Part shown: positions 17,228 through 24,904 of the stretch, piece after piece
Layout: each line of letters opens with the position of its first letter
Numbering within the stretch: position 1 is the first letter of the stretch
Origin: Alcanivorax sp.
Lineage (GTDB): Bacteria; Pseudomonadota; Gammaproteobacteria; Pseudomonadales; Alcanivoracaceae
Assembly (NCBI GenBank): GCA_013823245.1
Contig: PNLU01000008.1
Coordinates: 1-53,520 of the forward strand
Direction of reading: 5' to 3'
Length of the DNA stretch: 53,520 bases
The notes under the pieces: model-generated
Databases searched by the model: none
What the model saw: the letters and a program-made list of their open reading frames with translations, nothing else
What the model was told of the DNA's origin: nothing
Made by a program: the position numbers and the translations under genes

Positions 17228-17251
17228 AAAACGCCCCTTTCGGGGCGTTTT
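17228..17251 (-). terminator. Rho-independent terminator of the TRAP permease gene
   Basis: AAAACGCCCC (17228-17237) and GGGGCGTTTT (17242-17251) form a 10-bp stem with a 4-base loop. On the minus strand it is followed by a run of T residues (the A tract at 17224-17231), so it terminates the permease transcript 20 bases after its stop codon. Confidence 0.9.
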
Positions 17252-17271
17252 CATGTGGGCTCCAGCGGGGA

Positions 17272-19419
17272 TCAGCCTCGGCCGACCTTCTGGAACAGCC
17301 ACTCGTGCAGTCCGTCGAACCAGAGCGGCAGGAAGGTCACGGTAATCAGCGCCGTGAGCATCACCGCAATGGGCAACAGGAACTTCTCGTAGCGATCCCA
17401 GAAGGGCCCGGTGGTGAGCTTGGCTTTCTCCACCTCGTCGTCGCCCACCACCTGTCGTGTCAACAGGTGGTTCAAGGCAACAGGCGGTGTCAGGTACCCC
17501 AGCTCGAAGGCCACCAGCGTCATCATCCAGAAGTGCAGTGGGTCAATGCCGGCCGCAAAGGCCACCTGGGCAATGGTCGCGTTCACCAGAATCACAGCGC
17601 CATACGGGTCCATGATCATACCGATGCCCACCAGCACCAGCATCAGCAGGGCAGCCGCCACCCAGACCGAAGCGAAGTCGGTCGGCATGGCTTCCATCAG
17701 GCCGGTACGCTCGATGATACCGCCCACGCTTACAGACAGCGCCATCAGCATCAGCAGGGCACCGATGTGGCCGGTGGTTTCGTTGGTGGCGCGGCGCAGG
17801 GCCGGTTCAAAGCCCGTCGGGCGTGGATCACCGCCAGCGGTATCTTCCACTTCCAGACCCAGCTGTTCAGGCGTCTTCTTCGAGAAAACGTACTCGTAGA
17901 TCAGGATCGACAACAGCACCACCGGCAGGATGATCGGCGCCGAGAACTCGTCCAGGCGACGGTCCAGCACGTGGTTGAAGAACATGATGACCGCAGCCAT
18001 CAGGACCACATAGGGGATCAGCGGACGCAGACGGCGGATGCTCTCCGGCAGGGCCTCACGGAATGGCGCGATGCGAGCCGGTTCCTTGCGGGCGAACTGC
18101 GAGAAGATAAAGAACAGGAACGCGGTCAGGAAGAAGATCTTCAGGCCCGAGCCGAACAGTTCGGCGGTGGTCACCTGGTTGTTCAGCGCCGCGATGATGA
18201 CCACCAGCAGACATGGACGCAGCACCACACCCATGGAGCCGGACATGGCGGTGGTCGCCAGAGCCATCTGTGGGCGTGCCCCGGCACGCATCAGTTCGCT
18301 GTAGATCACCGCACCGGCCGCGATCACGAAGATCCCGGAGGCCCCGGTGTAGGCGGTCGGCACGGCGGTCACCAGCAGGACCACGAAGCAGAGCAGTTCC
18401 GGTGACATCTTCCACGGCCGCAGCACGTTGAACACCAGCTGCGCCATGCGGGTCTGCTTGAGCATCATCCCGATCCAGATATACAGGGCCAGGTTCAGGA
18501 ACATGGTGGAGTGTTCCATCATCATGCCCAGGTAGACGCTCATGCCGTGGTAATAGCCATCCAGCATGAAACGCGTACCAGCCGACAGCGACATGAAGCC
18601 GTACAGCGGGATGGTGAGCAGGGCCTTGCCATAGTTGCCGCCCTGCTCAAGCGTCTTCGGCGGCTTTACCAGATGATAGATATTGATGGCTGCGAGCACC
18701 CCGAACCCGGTTATCCAGATCAGGTTGAGTCCGTAGTGACTGACCGATATGCCCTCCGCGATGCTCATCAGCTGACGCTCGCGGTACTGCACCGCCGAGA
18801 CGAACAGCAGGGTATTGGCGGACAGCAGGGCGATGGTGGATACATAGTGGTCGCGCACCGTACGCACCGGGCGAATGGCGATGTGGTGGCGACTCATGGT
18901 GGCGGTGGCCGCACAGATCAGCACCAGCAGCGTCAGCAGGGTGCGGCGGCTCTCGCCAATGGTGGTGATCATGCGGGATACGCCGACCTCCACCGTCCGG
19001 AAGGCCTTGACCCCCGGGGTGACCCGCTCCTCAATGCGTTCGAACCTGTCCCAGCGCTCGTTACACACCTGCACCGACCGCTCGATGGAGCGCCGGATGG
19101 CGTCCTCGTCGATATCGGTGCCGAACATGTCCGCCAGCGGATCATCGGCCATATCGGCCTCGCGCTGGGCGACCGTGCGCTGGACCTGCTCGTCGATGTC
19201 GGGGTTGCGGTCACAGGTGGGTTCACCCACCACCCCGGCACCACGCAGCAGGAAGTACTCCTCCCAGGTGGCTTCGCCCACGCGCAGCAGCTGCGAGTGG
19301 ATGATCTCGCCGGAGGCGACGAAGATGGTGATCAGCAGAATGATGAGAGTAGGGAGAGACGATATCCACTCGCCGACAGAGCGATTGGCTATCTTGAATG
19401 AAGACGACGCTGTAGTCAT
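17272..19419 (-). CDS. TRAP transporter fused large permease
   Basis: A 715-residue inner-membrane protein of the TRAP (DctM-type, fused QM) permease class, which imports solutes delivered by a periplasmic binding protein using ion gradients. TM1 (about residues 19-38) is followed by an acidic, helical soluble loop of roughly 110 residues with two cysteines (PTCDR, QVCNERW), before TM2 (~158-175). The M-like half has many helices and the pattern TAVPTAYTGASGIFVIAAGAVIYSELMRAG, then GIGMIMDPYGAVILV and GYLTPPVALNHLLTRQV, matching DctM signatures. The loop is unusual for DctQ. It lies downstream of the TatT-like and AdeT1/2-like genes, separated by a hairpin with T run, so it may have its own promoter; none was pinned down in the 246-base gap. 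Substrate unknown. Confidence 0.88.
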   Translation of the reverse strand: MTTASSSFKIANRSVGEWISSLPTLIILLITIFVASGEIIHSQLLRVGEATWEEYFLLRGAGVVGEPTCDRNPDIDEQVQRTVAQREADMADDPLADMFGTDIDEDAIRRSIERSVQVCNERWDRFERIEERVTPGVKAFRTVEVGVSRMITTIGESRRTLLTLLVLICAATATMSRHHIAIRPVRTVRDHYVSTIALLSANTLLFVSAVQYRERQLMSIAEGISVSHYGLNLIWITGFGVLAAINIYHLVKPPKTLEQGGNYGKALLTIPLYGFMSLSAGTRFMLDGYYHGMSVYLGMMMEHSTMFLNLALYIWIGMMLKQTRMAQLVFNVLRPWKMSPELLCFVVLLVTAVPTAYTGASGIFVIAAGAVIYSELMRAGARPQMALATTAMSGSMGVVLRPCLLVVIIAALNNQVTTAELFGSGLKIFFLTAFLFFIFSQFARKEPARIAPFREALPESIRRLRPLIPYVVLMAAVIMFFNHVLDRRLDEFSAPIILPVVLLSILIYEYVFSKKTPEQLGLEVEDTAGGDPRPTGFEPALRRATNETTGHIGALLMLMALSVSVGGIIERTGLMEAMPTDFASVWVAAALLMLVLVGIGMIMDPYGAVILVNATIAQVAFAAGIDPLHFWMMTLVAFELGYLTPPVALNHLLTRQVVGDDEVEKAKLTTGPFWDRYEKFLLPIAVMLTALITVTFLPLWFDGLHEWLFQKVGRG

Positions 19420-19604
19420 TGTTCACCCGGTTGTTGTTATCAGCACCCGGTCAGGTGCCGGGGCATGATGGATTGTGTTAAAGCCGGATACCAAACGGGG
19501 CATCCCGGAGCATCGCCCGATTCTATGTGACCTGAGCCCCCATGCCTACACCGAAGCGCTCATTCAAAGCAGCTTTTCAGTAATTGCATGTCTGGGGAAT
19601 GTAA

Positions 19605-19629
19605 AAACGGGGCCGATCAGGGCCCGTTT
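19605..19629 (-). terminator. Terminator of the binding-protein/TatT transcript
   Basis: AAACGGGGCC and GGCCCGTTT pair as a 9-bp stem with one bulged G and a 6-base loop. In the minus direction it ends in TTTTT (complement of 19603-19607). It lies about 40 bases beyond the binding-protein stop and would separate this transcript from the permease gene. Confidence 0.7.
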
Positions 19630-19665
19630 CTGTTTCGGGCGTTACCGAGTCCTCCGGCAATGGCC

Positions 19666-20682
19666 TTATTCGAGGTTCTCGCTGCACTCGCCACGCGAGC
19701 TGTCCAGTCGGCAGCGGATGTTGCGCAGCAGGGACATCATTTCCTTGCTGTACACGCCCTGTTCGGTCAGGTCGATACGGGCTTCGCGCATCATTTCGTC
19801 GTAGCGCATGGTGTCATCCTCGCTGACACGGATCCAGCGATCGTCGCTGACATCGTTGTAGGCGTTGTCCACCACGGCTTGAGCCCGGTCATACAGGTTC
19901 TCGAACACGTACTTGCGTGACCAGGCGGCAAAGCCCTCGGGCAGCTTGTCGTGACGTGCAATCAGCTGCATGGTCAGCTGGCCCAGGGTGTAGTCGACGA
20001 TACCGCCGTCCGGGCCCATGCCGCGATACAGTTCCAGTGCGCTGTAGGCCGCCATCGGAGCAAAGCAGATGTCCACGCTATGGTTATTGAAGCGACCGGA
20101 GAAGTTGGTGATATCAGACATCACCGGCGACATGCCGACGCGGGAAGCCATGCGGCCCTGGGCCACGTCATATTCCATCACCGCGATGGACTTGCCGGCC
20201 AGCGCGTTGACGTTGTTGATGCTCTGGTCCTTCACGAACAGATAGGCCGCACCCATGGGCGCGATACCGATGACTTCGTAGGGGCCATTGCGCAGGTTCG
20301 GGGTGATACGCGGGTTTTCGCTGGCCAGCACCTGGGCCACCATGCGCAGCGCATCATAATTGGGAATAGCGCCGATGGAATCCAGGCTGCCGGTGTAGCT
20401 GTTGAGCTGGCGACCACGGATACCGGTGATGGCGGCCACATCACACTGGCCACCGGTCAGTTCTTCATAGGCGATATTTTCATCAGTGAAGGCGCGCATG
20501 CGGAAATCGACACCTTGGCCGAGGGCGGCGGTGCGGTAGTCGCGCATCAGGTTGAAGATGTCGCCGGAGCTGCCGATGATGTCGAACACGCACAGACGAA
20601 GTTGAGTGTTGGCACTGGCCTGGGACGTAAAGCCCAGCGCCAACGCGGCCACTGCCACGGAGAGAAAACGGGAAATGCGCAT
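19666..20682 (-). CDS. AdeT1/2-like periplasmic solute-binding protein (copy 1)
   Basis: A 338-residue secreted protein resembling the family named putative solute-binding protein AdeT1/2, which has the fold pattern of TRAP substrate-binding proteins. A signal peptide ends after residues ~22-23 (LGFTSQASAN). Conserved blocks shared with two paralogues in this window are LCVFDIIGSSGDIFN, GGQCDVAAITGIRGRQLN, LDSIGAIPN, DICFAPMAAYSALELYRGMG and a C-terminal RNIRCRLDSSRGEC disulphide-type pair. ATG 20682 is chosen for the AGGAGG site 8 bases upstream. It follows the TatT-like gene, with an 11-bp hairpin between them. It lacks the ~60-residue N-terminal region of the other two copies. It is the most likely cognate receptor for the permease; the ligand is unknown. 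Confidence 0.82.
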   Translation of the reverse strand: MRISRFLSVAVAALALGFTSQASANTQLRLCVFDIIGSSGDIFNLMRDYRTAALGQGVDFRMRAFTDENIAYEELTGGQCDVAAITGIRGRQLNSYTGSLDSIGAIPNYDALRMVAQVLASENPRITPNLRNGPYEVIGIAPMGAAYLFVKDQSINNVNALAGKSIAVMEYDVAQGRMASRVGMSPVMSDITNFSGRFNNHSVDICFAPMAAYSALELYRGMGPDGGIVDYTLGQLTMQLIARHDKLPEGFAAWSRKYVFENLYDRAQAVVDNAYNDVSDDRWIRVSEDDTMRYDEMMREARIDLTEQGVYSKEMMSLLRNIRCRLDSSRGECSENLE

Positions 20683-20701
20683 GGTTACTGCCTCCTGATC
20701 C

Positions 20702-20729
20702 GGTAGCGGCCGCACCCCCGGCCGCTACC
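20702..20729 (-). promoter_or_regulatory. Intercistronic hairpin between tatT-like and binding-protein genes
   Basis: GGTAGCGGCCG (20702-20712) and CGGCCGCTACC (20719-20729) form a perfect 11-bp stem with a 6-base loop. It sits directly upstream of the AGGAGG ribosome site of the binding-protein gene and has no T run, so it looks like an RNA processing or stabilising element rather than a terminator. Confidence 0.6.
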
Positions 20730-20742
20730 AAGCACGGTTAAG

Positions 20743-21774
20743 TTAGAGCAAATCGTCAATGTCAAAAGCGGGCTGGGAAGAACGCTGATCGTCCCAGAAG
20801 GTCCCGAGGCCGCCAAACGGCGTACGTTTGCCTGTGGCTTCCGTCCACAGGCGGTCCGAAATCCCCGTGATCAGGAACTCGGCCAGCGCATCCAGCATGG
20901 CGTAATTCTGATCGATATGGCTGTCGTTCTTGGAAAACTCACGGATGGCGCGGCGTACTCGCTGTTCGTCACCGACACTGTGAGCGGCGATGGCGAAGAG
21001 GGCGCTGGGCAGACGAACACCCTGCTCGAAACCGATACGCACAGAGCGGTCCATTTCACGCCACGGGTCAGCACCTTCCGGTGCGAACATGGGCAGGATG
21101 CTCCACAGGGCAGCGCGGGTGCCGTTGGGCACGCCCCACCATTTCTCGTTGTCTACACAGGCGGCGCCACGCTCTACCTTGGCAGCGATATCGCGGGGAA
21201 TACCCAGCGAGGCATCCGAAGCGCCATCGTTCAGCACCGCCTGGACACCGGCGATCTGGCCGACCAGCCATACCAGCTCGTCGAAATCGGTACGCAGGCG
21301 CGGGCACTGGCCATTGTCGGCTTCACCGTACTGGGCCGTGGTGCGCTGGTAGGCCTTGTGGTAACGCTGGGCGGTCACACGGAGATAACGCTTCTGCAGC
21401 TCACGCGCATCCTGGGCTTCGGACACACGGCCTTCCTTCAGGGCGCGGCTGTAACGCAGCTCCTCTTCCAGCGCCAGGGCCTCGGTACAGGTGGCCGCCA
21501 CCGTGAAGACCAGCGGTGCCAGACGGTCCGGGTTGGAGCCTACGGATTCAAAGGAAAGCAGCAGCGGGGTCAGGGCCTCACCAGTGGCGCAGCCCATGGC
21601 CACGTCGTTGTCCATCAACAGGTAGGGCACCATTTCGGCCCGGCCATAGTTGATCAGTACATCACCGGTGGTCTTGTAGATGATACCGCAGCCCTGCAGC
21701 ACAACCAGGAGAGAGGCCAGGAGAGCCAGCCGCAAACGACTGAAGGAGCCCAGCAATGTGGGTAACACGTTCAT
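20743..21774 (-). CDS. TatT-like TRAP-associated lipoprotein
   Basis: A 343-residue predicted lipoprotein with signal peptide and lipobox LQGC (Cys29). The body is helical, with repeated helix pairs and six further cysteines, and resembles TatT (the T component of TPAT systems first described in Treponema pallidum), a helical-repeat lipoprotein that partners a TRAP binding protein. Seen features: the LQGCGIIYKTTGDVLINYG start, AAPGE-like acidic loops and LPSALFAIAAHSVGDEQRV. It is the first gene before the AdeT1/2-like copy 1, with a 60-base gap carrying a hairpin. GGAGA lies 7 bases before the ATG. The TatT assignment is by pattern and context, so moderate. Likely role: holding or presenting a hydrophobic ligand. 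Confidence 0.72.
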   Translation of the reverse strand: MNVLPTLLGSFSRLRLALLASLLVVLQGCGIIYKTTGDVLINYGRAEMVPYLLMDNDVAMGCATGEALTPLLLSFESVGSNPDRLAPLVFTVAATCTEALALEEELRYSRALKEGRVSEAQDARELQKRYLRVTAQRYHKAYQRTTAQYGEADNGQCPRLRTDFDELVWLVGQIAGVQAVLNDGASDASLGIPRDIAAKVERGAACVDNEKWWGVPNGTRAALWSILPMFAPEGADPWREMDRSVRIGFEQGVRLPSALFAIAAHSVGDEQRVRRAIREFSKNDSHIDQNYAMLDALAEFLITGISDRLWTEATGKRTPFGGLGTFWDDQRSSQPAFDIDDLL

Positions 21775-21799
21775 GTAGCGATCTCCGTATTATTGTTCT

Positions 21800-21831
21800 G
21801 ACTGTTGTAATCACAGACAGTTGTAGTCACT
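21800..21831. repeat. Tandem 16-bp repeat in the tatT leader
   Basis: GACTGTTGTAATCACA (21800-21815) is followed directly by GACAGTTGTAGTCACT (21816-21831), differing at three positions. It lies in the untranslated leader between the predicted tatT promoter and its start codon. Confidence 0.6.
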
Positions 21832-21888
21832 GAGAGTAGTTCTGATACGACGGCAACAGTACCGAACGGTCATTATTGGCACAAGCGC

Positions 21889-21920
21889 CAATTACAAAAA
21901 ACATAGCATGCAATTACAAA
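21889..21920 (-). promoter_or_regulatory. Promoter of the tatT-like/binding-protein operon, with direct repeat
   Basis: On the minus strand TTGTAA (21919-21914) and TGTAAT (21896-21891) are a -35/-10 pair with 17-base spacing. Both lie inside copies of the same 10-mer: CAATTACAAA occurs on the plus strand at 21889-21898 and again at 21911-21920, spaced 22 bases (two helical turns). That makes a regulator site overlapping the promoter possible. The expected transcript leader is about 110 bases. Confidence 0.55.
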
Positions 21921-21999
21921 CGCTTATACTCCCGGTGTAAGCTATGCGCTGGCCCGGAACGGCCGCTTGAAGCCCTCGAAATTAAGGTGATGACTCCGG

Positions 22000-23367
22000 A
22001 TGAGTAAAAAGACTGAGGTTGAACTGATGCGTGAGCGCATGGCCGCCCGCCGGGCAGGCCTCGTGCTGGCCCGGGACACCGCCCGTGGCGGCCTGCGTCT
22101 GCTCCAGACCGGCGCCGTGCTGGCACGTACCGGCGCGGGCTGGTTGCTGGGTCAGCGGCCACCGCTGCCGCGCCTGTTGCGTGAAACCTTCGAGTCACTG
22201 GGTACCACCTACATCAAACTGGGCCAATTTATCGCCAGCTCACCCTCACTGTTCCCCGACACCTACGTCGAGGAGTTTCAACAATGTCTGGACCGCACTC
22301 CGGCGCTGCCGTTCCATTTCATCCGCGACACCATCGAGCGTGAACTGGGCAAGCCGCTGGAGACCCTGTACCGCCGCGTCGACCCCAAGCCCCTGGCCTC
22401 CGCGTCCATCGCCCAGGTCCATGCCGCTACCCTGCATACCGGTGAAGAAGTCGTTATCAAGGTCCAGAAGCCCGGCGTCAGCACCGTATTGCTGACCGAT
22501 TTCAATTTTCTCTACTTCGCCGCCCGCATTGTCGAGATGCTGACCCCCGGCCTGTCCCGCTCCGCCGTCTCCGGCGTTATCGAAGAACTGCAGGGCTCGA
22601 TGCTTGAAGAATGCGACTTCCTCAAGGAAGCCGGGCACCTGGAACAGTTCAACGCCTTCCTCGAACTCACCGGCAATGAACGCGCCGTGGCCCCGAAACC
22701 ATACCGCGAACTGACCACCACCCGCGTCCTGACCATGGAGCGTTTCTACGGCGTGCCCCTGACCGACCTTGAGGTGCTGCGCCAGCACGTCGATGACCCG
22801 GCCGAAACCCTGGTCAGCGCCCTCAACACCTGGTTCTCCAGCCTGATGCTGTGTGACTTCTTCCACGCCGACGTGCACGCCGGCAACCTGATGCTGCTCA
22901 AGGACGGCCGCGTCGGCTTTATCGACTTCGGCATGGTCGGCCGCATCCGCAAGAACACCTGGGAAGCCATGTCGCAATTCCTGGACGGCATCAGCAATGG
23001 CGACCACCGCAGCGTGGCCGAAGCCATGATCACCATCGGCATGACCCGCGAAACCGTCAGCGTCGACGCCCTGACCCGCGACCTGCAAAGCTTTCAATCG
23101 CGCCTGGAAAACGTCGACCCGGCCAGCCTGCTGGAAGGCAACCGCAACGAACGCGAAGTCAATCGCCTGCTCATGGATATCGTCAAGATCGGCGAACAAC
23201 ATGGCATCCGCTTTCCGCGCGAATTTGCCTTGCTGCTGAAACAGTTCCTGTATTTCGACCGCTACATCCAGGCCCTGGCCCCGGAACTCGACATGTTCTC
23301 CGACACCCGCGTCGACATGTTCAGCGGCCTCGATGGCTTCCCCGCGCCGCCGGAACGTTTGCACTAA
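22000..23367 (+). CDS. UbiB/ABC1-family atypical kinase-like protein
   Basis: A 455-residue UbiB (ABC1/ADCK) family protein, atypical kinase-like ATPases linked to isoprenoid lipid and quinone metabolism. The KxGQ signature is K73LGQ76 in YIKLGQFIASSPSLFP. The Ala-rich loop is SASIAQVHAA, the ATP-site Lys is in VIKVQKPG (near 152), HADVHAGN is the catalytic loop and DFGMVGRI the metal-binding motif. It lacks the C-terminal membrane pair of E. coli UbiB and is shorter, so it may be a paralogue of the ubiquinone enzyme. An AAGGTG site lies a little upstream of ATG 22000; TATACT at 21925-21930 is a weak possible -10. It diverges from the TatT-like operon. Confidence 0.88.
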   Translation: MSKKTEVELMRERMAARRAGLVLARDTARGGLRLLQTGAVLARTGAGWLLGQRPPLPRLLRETFESLGTTYIKLGQFIASSPSLFPDTYVEEFQQCLDRTPALPFHFIRDTIERELGKPLETLYRRVDPKPLASASIAQVHAATLHTGEEVVIKVQKPGVSTVLLTDFNFLYFAARIVEMLTPGLSRSAVSGVIEELQGSMLEECDFLKEAGHLEQFNAFLELTGNERAVAPKPYRELTTTRVLTMERFYGVPLTDLEVLRQHVDDPAETLVSALNTWFSSLMLCDFFHADVHAGNLMLLKDGRVGFIDFGMVGRIRKNTWEAMSQFLDGISNGDHRSVAEAMITIGMTRETVSVDALTRDLQSFQSRLENVDPASLLEGNRNEREVNRLLMDIVKIGEQHGIRFPREFALLLKQFLYFDRYIQALAPELDMFSDTRVDMFSGLDGFPAPPERLH

Positions 23368-23495
23368 GTAGGGCGTCGGATGGCGGGAAAGGTTTCCGGG
23401 GCTAAAACAGATGTATTCACGGCGTGTCCTGGAAGCCTTTACCGCCAGCCGCCGACCAGGCTACGGAGCTCAGCCCGATCAACAGTCAGGCGTCG

Positions 23496-24659
23496 TTACT
23501 CCACCGGATTGGTACACTCCCCCCGCCGATTATCAAACCGACACCGAATCCGCCGCTGCAACGTCAACATGTCCGCGTCGTAATACCCTTCCTCGCGTAA
23601 CTGCAACCGCGCATCCTGCATCATCGTTTCGTATTCCTGCTTGTCTTCCTCGGGAATCTGGATCCACCACCGATCCGGCACCTTCGCCGCTTCGGCGTTC
23701 AACTGTTCCATGATTTCCCCATAGCCCTCGAAGAACGCCTCACGCACCAGCTGCGCCACCTCATTGGGAAACTTGTCCACCCGACCAATCAACTGCATCG
23801 TGATCTGCGCCAGCGGATAATCAATAATGCCGCCCCTGTCACCCATGCCCCGATACAATTCCAGAATCTCGTAGGCGATCAACGGCGCAGGCAGCACATC
23901 CACCACCCCGTTGTTGAACATGTTGGGCGCACTCACCAGATCCGCCGCCACCGGCGTCGCACCGATCTGCGACACCATCCGTGCCTGGGTCGGATCATAT
24001 TCCAGCACCGGAATCCGTTTGCCCGCCGCCCGCGCCAGCGAATTGATGTTCTTGTCGTTCACAAAGACATAGGCACCGCCGCCCGGCGCAATACCCATCA
24101 CCACATAATTGTTGCTGACCATCTTGTCGGCCATGCGCGGGCTTGCCAGCACCTGCAACAACATGTGCATGTGATCGTCGGTCGGCAGGCCGCCCACCGA
24201 ATCAATGGTGCCGGTGAACTTGTTGAACATGCGCGCCCGCAGTCCGGTCATCAGTGCGGCATCGCAACGCCCGGCGCGTAACTCTTCCACCAGGACCCCT
24301 TCGTTGGTGTAGGGCACCAGCTCCACATCCACACCGAACTCCATCACCCGCAACCGCTGGTCCCGCGCCGCCTGATAGATCGGCCCGTTGCGCCCGGCGA
24401 TATCCCAGACACACAAACGGCGCTTCACCAGCGCATCATCGGGAAAGCCCGATGCCCGGCGCATTGCCGCCACACGCTCTTCAATGGGCAGGCTGGTGTC
24501 AAAGGCAATGGCGCGCAATTGCTCGGCCATTTCCGCCGTGATTTCCACGCCAGGCGCCAGCTGTGCCAGTTCTGCACGTTGTGCCGGTGTGATCTCCACC
24601 GCCCAGGCGGGCAGGGCGATGCTGGTCAGCAGGGTCAACAGGAAGGCTATTGTTTTCAT
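23496..24659 (-). CDS. AdeT1/2-like periplasmic solute-binding protein (copy 2)
   Basis: A 387-residue secreted protein of the same family as copy 1, with a signal peptide ending after PAWA (residue ~20). It adds an N-terminal helical region of about 60 residues (ITPAQRAELAQLAPGVEI onwards) that copy 3 also has and copy 1 lacks. The shared core is LCVWDIAGRNGPIYQ, RCDAALMTGLRARMFNKFTG, TIDSVGGLPTDDH, NNGVVDVLPAPLIAYEILELYRGMG and the C-terminal RRIRCRFDNRRGEC. ATG 24659 gives a clean signal peptide; GTG 24677 is an alternative. It is convergent with the UbiB-like gene and divergent from the acylase gene. Likely an orphan receptor, probably for a related ligand; not proven. Confidence 0.82.
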   Translation of the reverse strand: MKTIAFLLTLLTSIALPAWAVEITPAQRAELAQLAPGVEITAEMAEQLRAIAFDTSLPIEERVAAMRRASGFPDDALVKRRLCVWDIAGRNGPIYQAARDQRLRVMEFGVDVELVPYTNEGVLVEELRAGRCDAALMTGLRARMFNKFTGTIDSVGGLPTDDHMHMLLQVLASPRMADKMVSNNYVVMGIAPGGGAYVFVNDKNINSLARAAGKRIPVLEYDPTQARMVSQIGATPVAADLVSAPNMFNNGVVDVLPAPLIAYEILELYRGMGDRGGIIDYPLAQITMQLIGRVDKFPNEVAQLVREAFFEGYGEIMEQLNAEAAKVPDRWWIQIPEEDKQEYETMMQDARLQLREEGYYDADMLTLQRRIRCRFDNRRGECTNPVE

Positions 24660-24821
24660 TCTCACGCTCACTTTCACACTCGCTCTCCGCGGCAGCGCCG
24701 CTGCAATGTCCTGATGCCTCAGGGTTGTAGCAGGCGCCGGGCATCACGGCCTATGACCCATCAGACCCGCGATGTGACTTTGGAGTCAATTTAGGATTTT
24801 TGTAAATCCATGAGGTTTATC

Positions 24822-24859
24822 GTAGCCGGGGCCTCCCGGTGGCGGGCGCGCCGGGCTAC
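24822..24859. repeat. REP-like inverted repeat with GTAG heads
   Basis: GTAGCCGG (24822-24829) and CCGGGCTAC (24851-24859) are imperfect inverted arms. On each strand the arm begins with GTAG followed by a GC-rich palindrome (CCGGG-gcct-CCCGG on the plus strand). This is the layout of a pair of GTAG-headed REP sequences. It lies in the divergent region before the acylase gene, near a possible TATAAC -10 at 24877-24882. Confidence 0.45.
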
Positions 24860-24904
24860 AACTCGGGGAACAACAATATAACGCGCTACGACCCGGGAAC
24901 GCCC

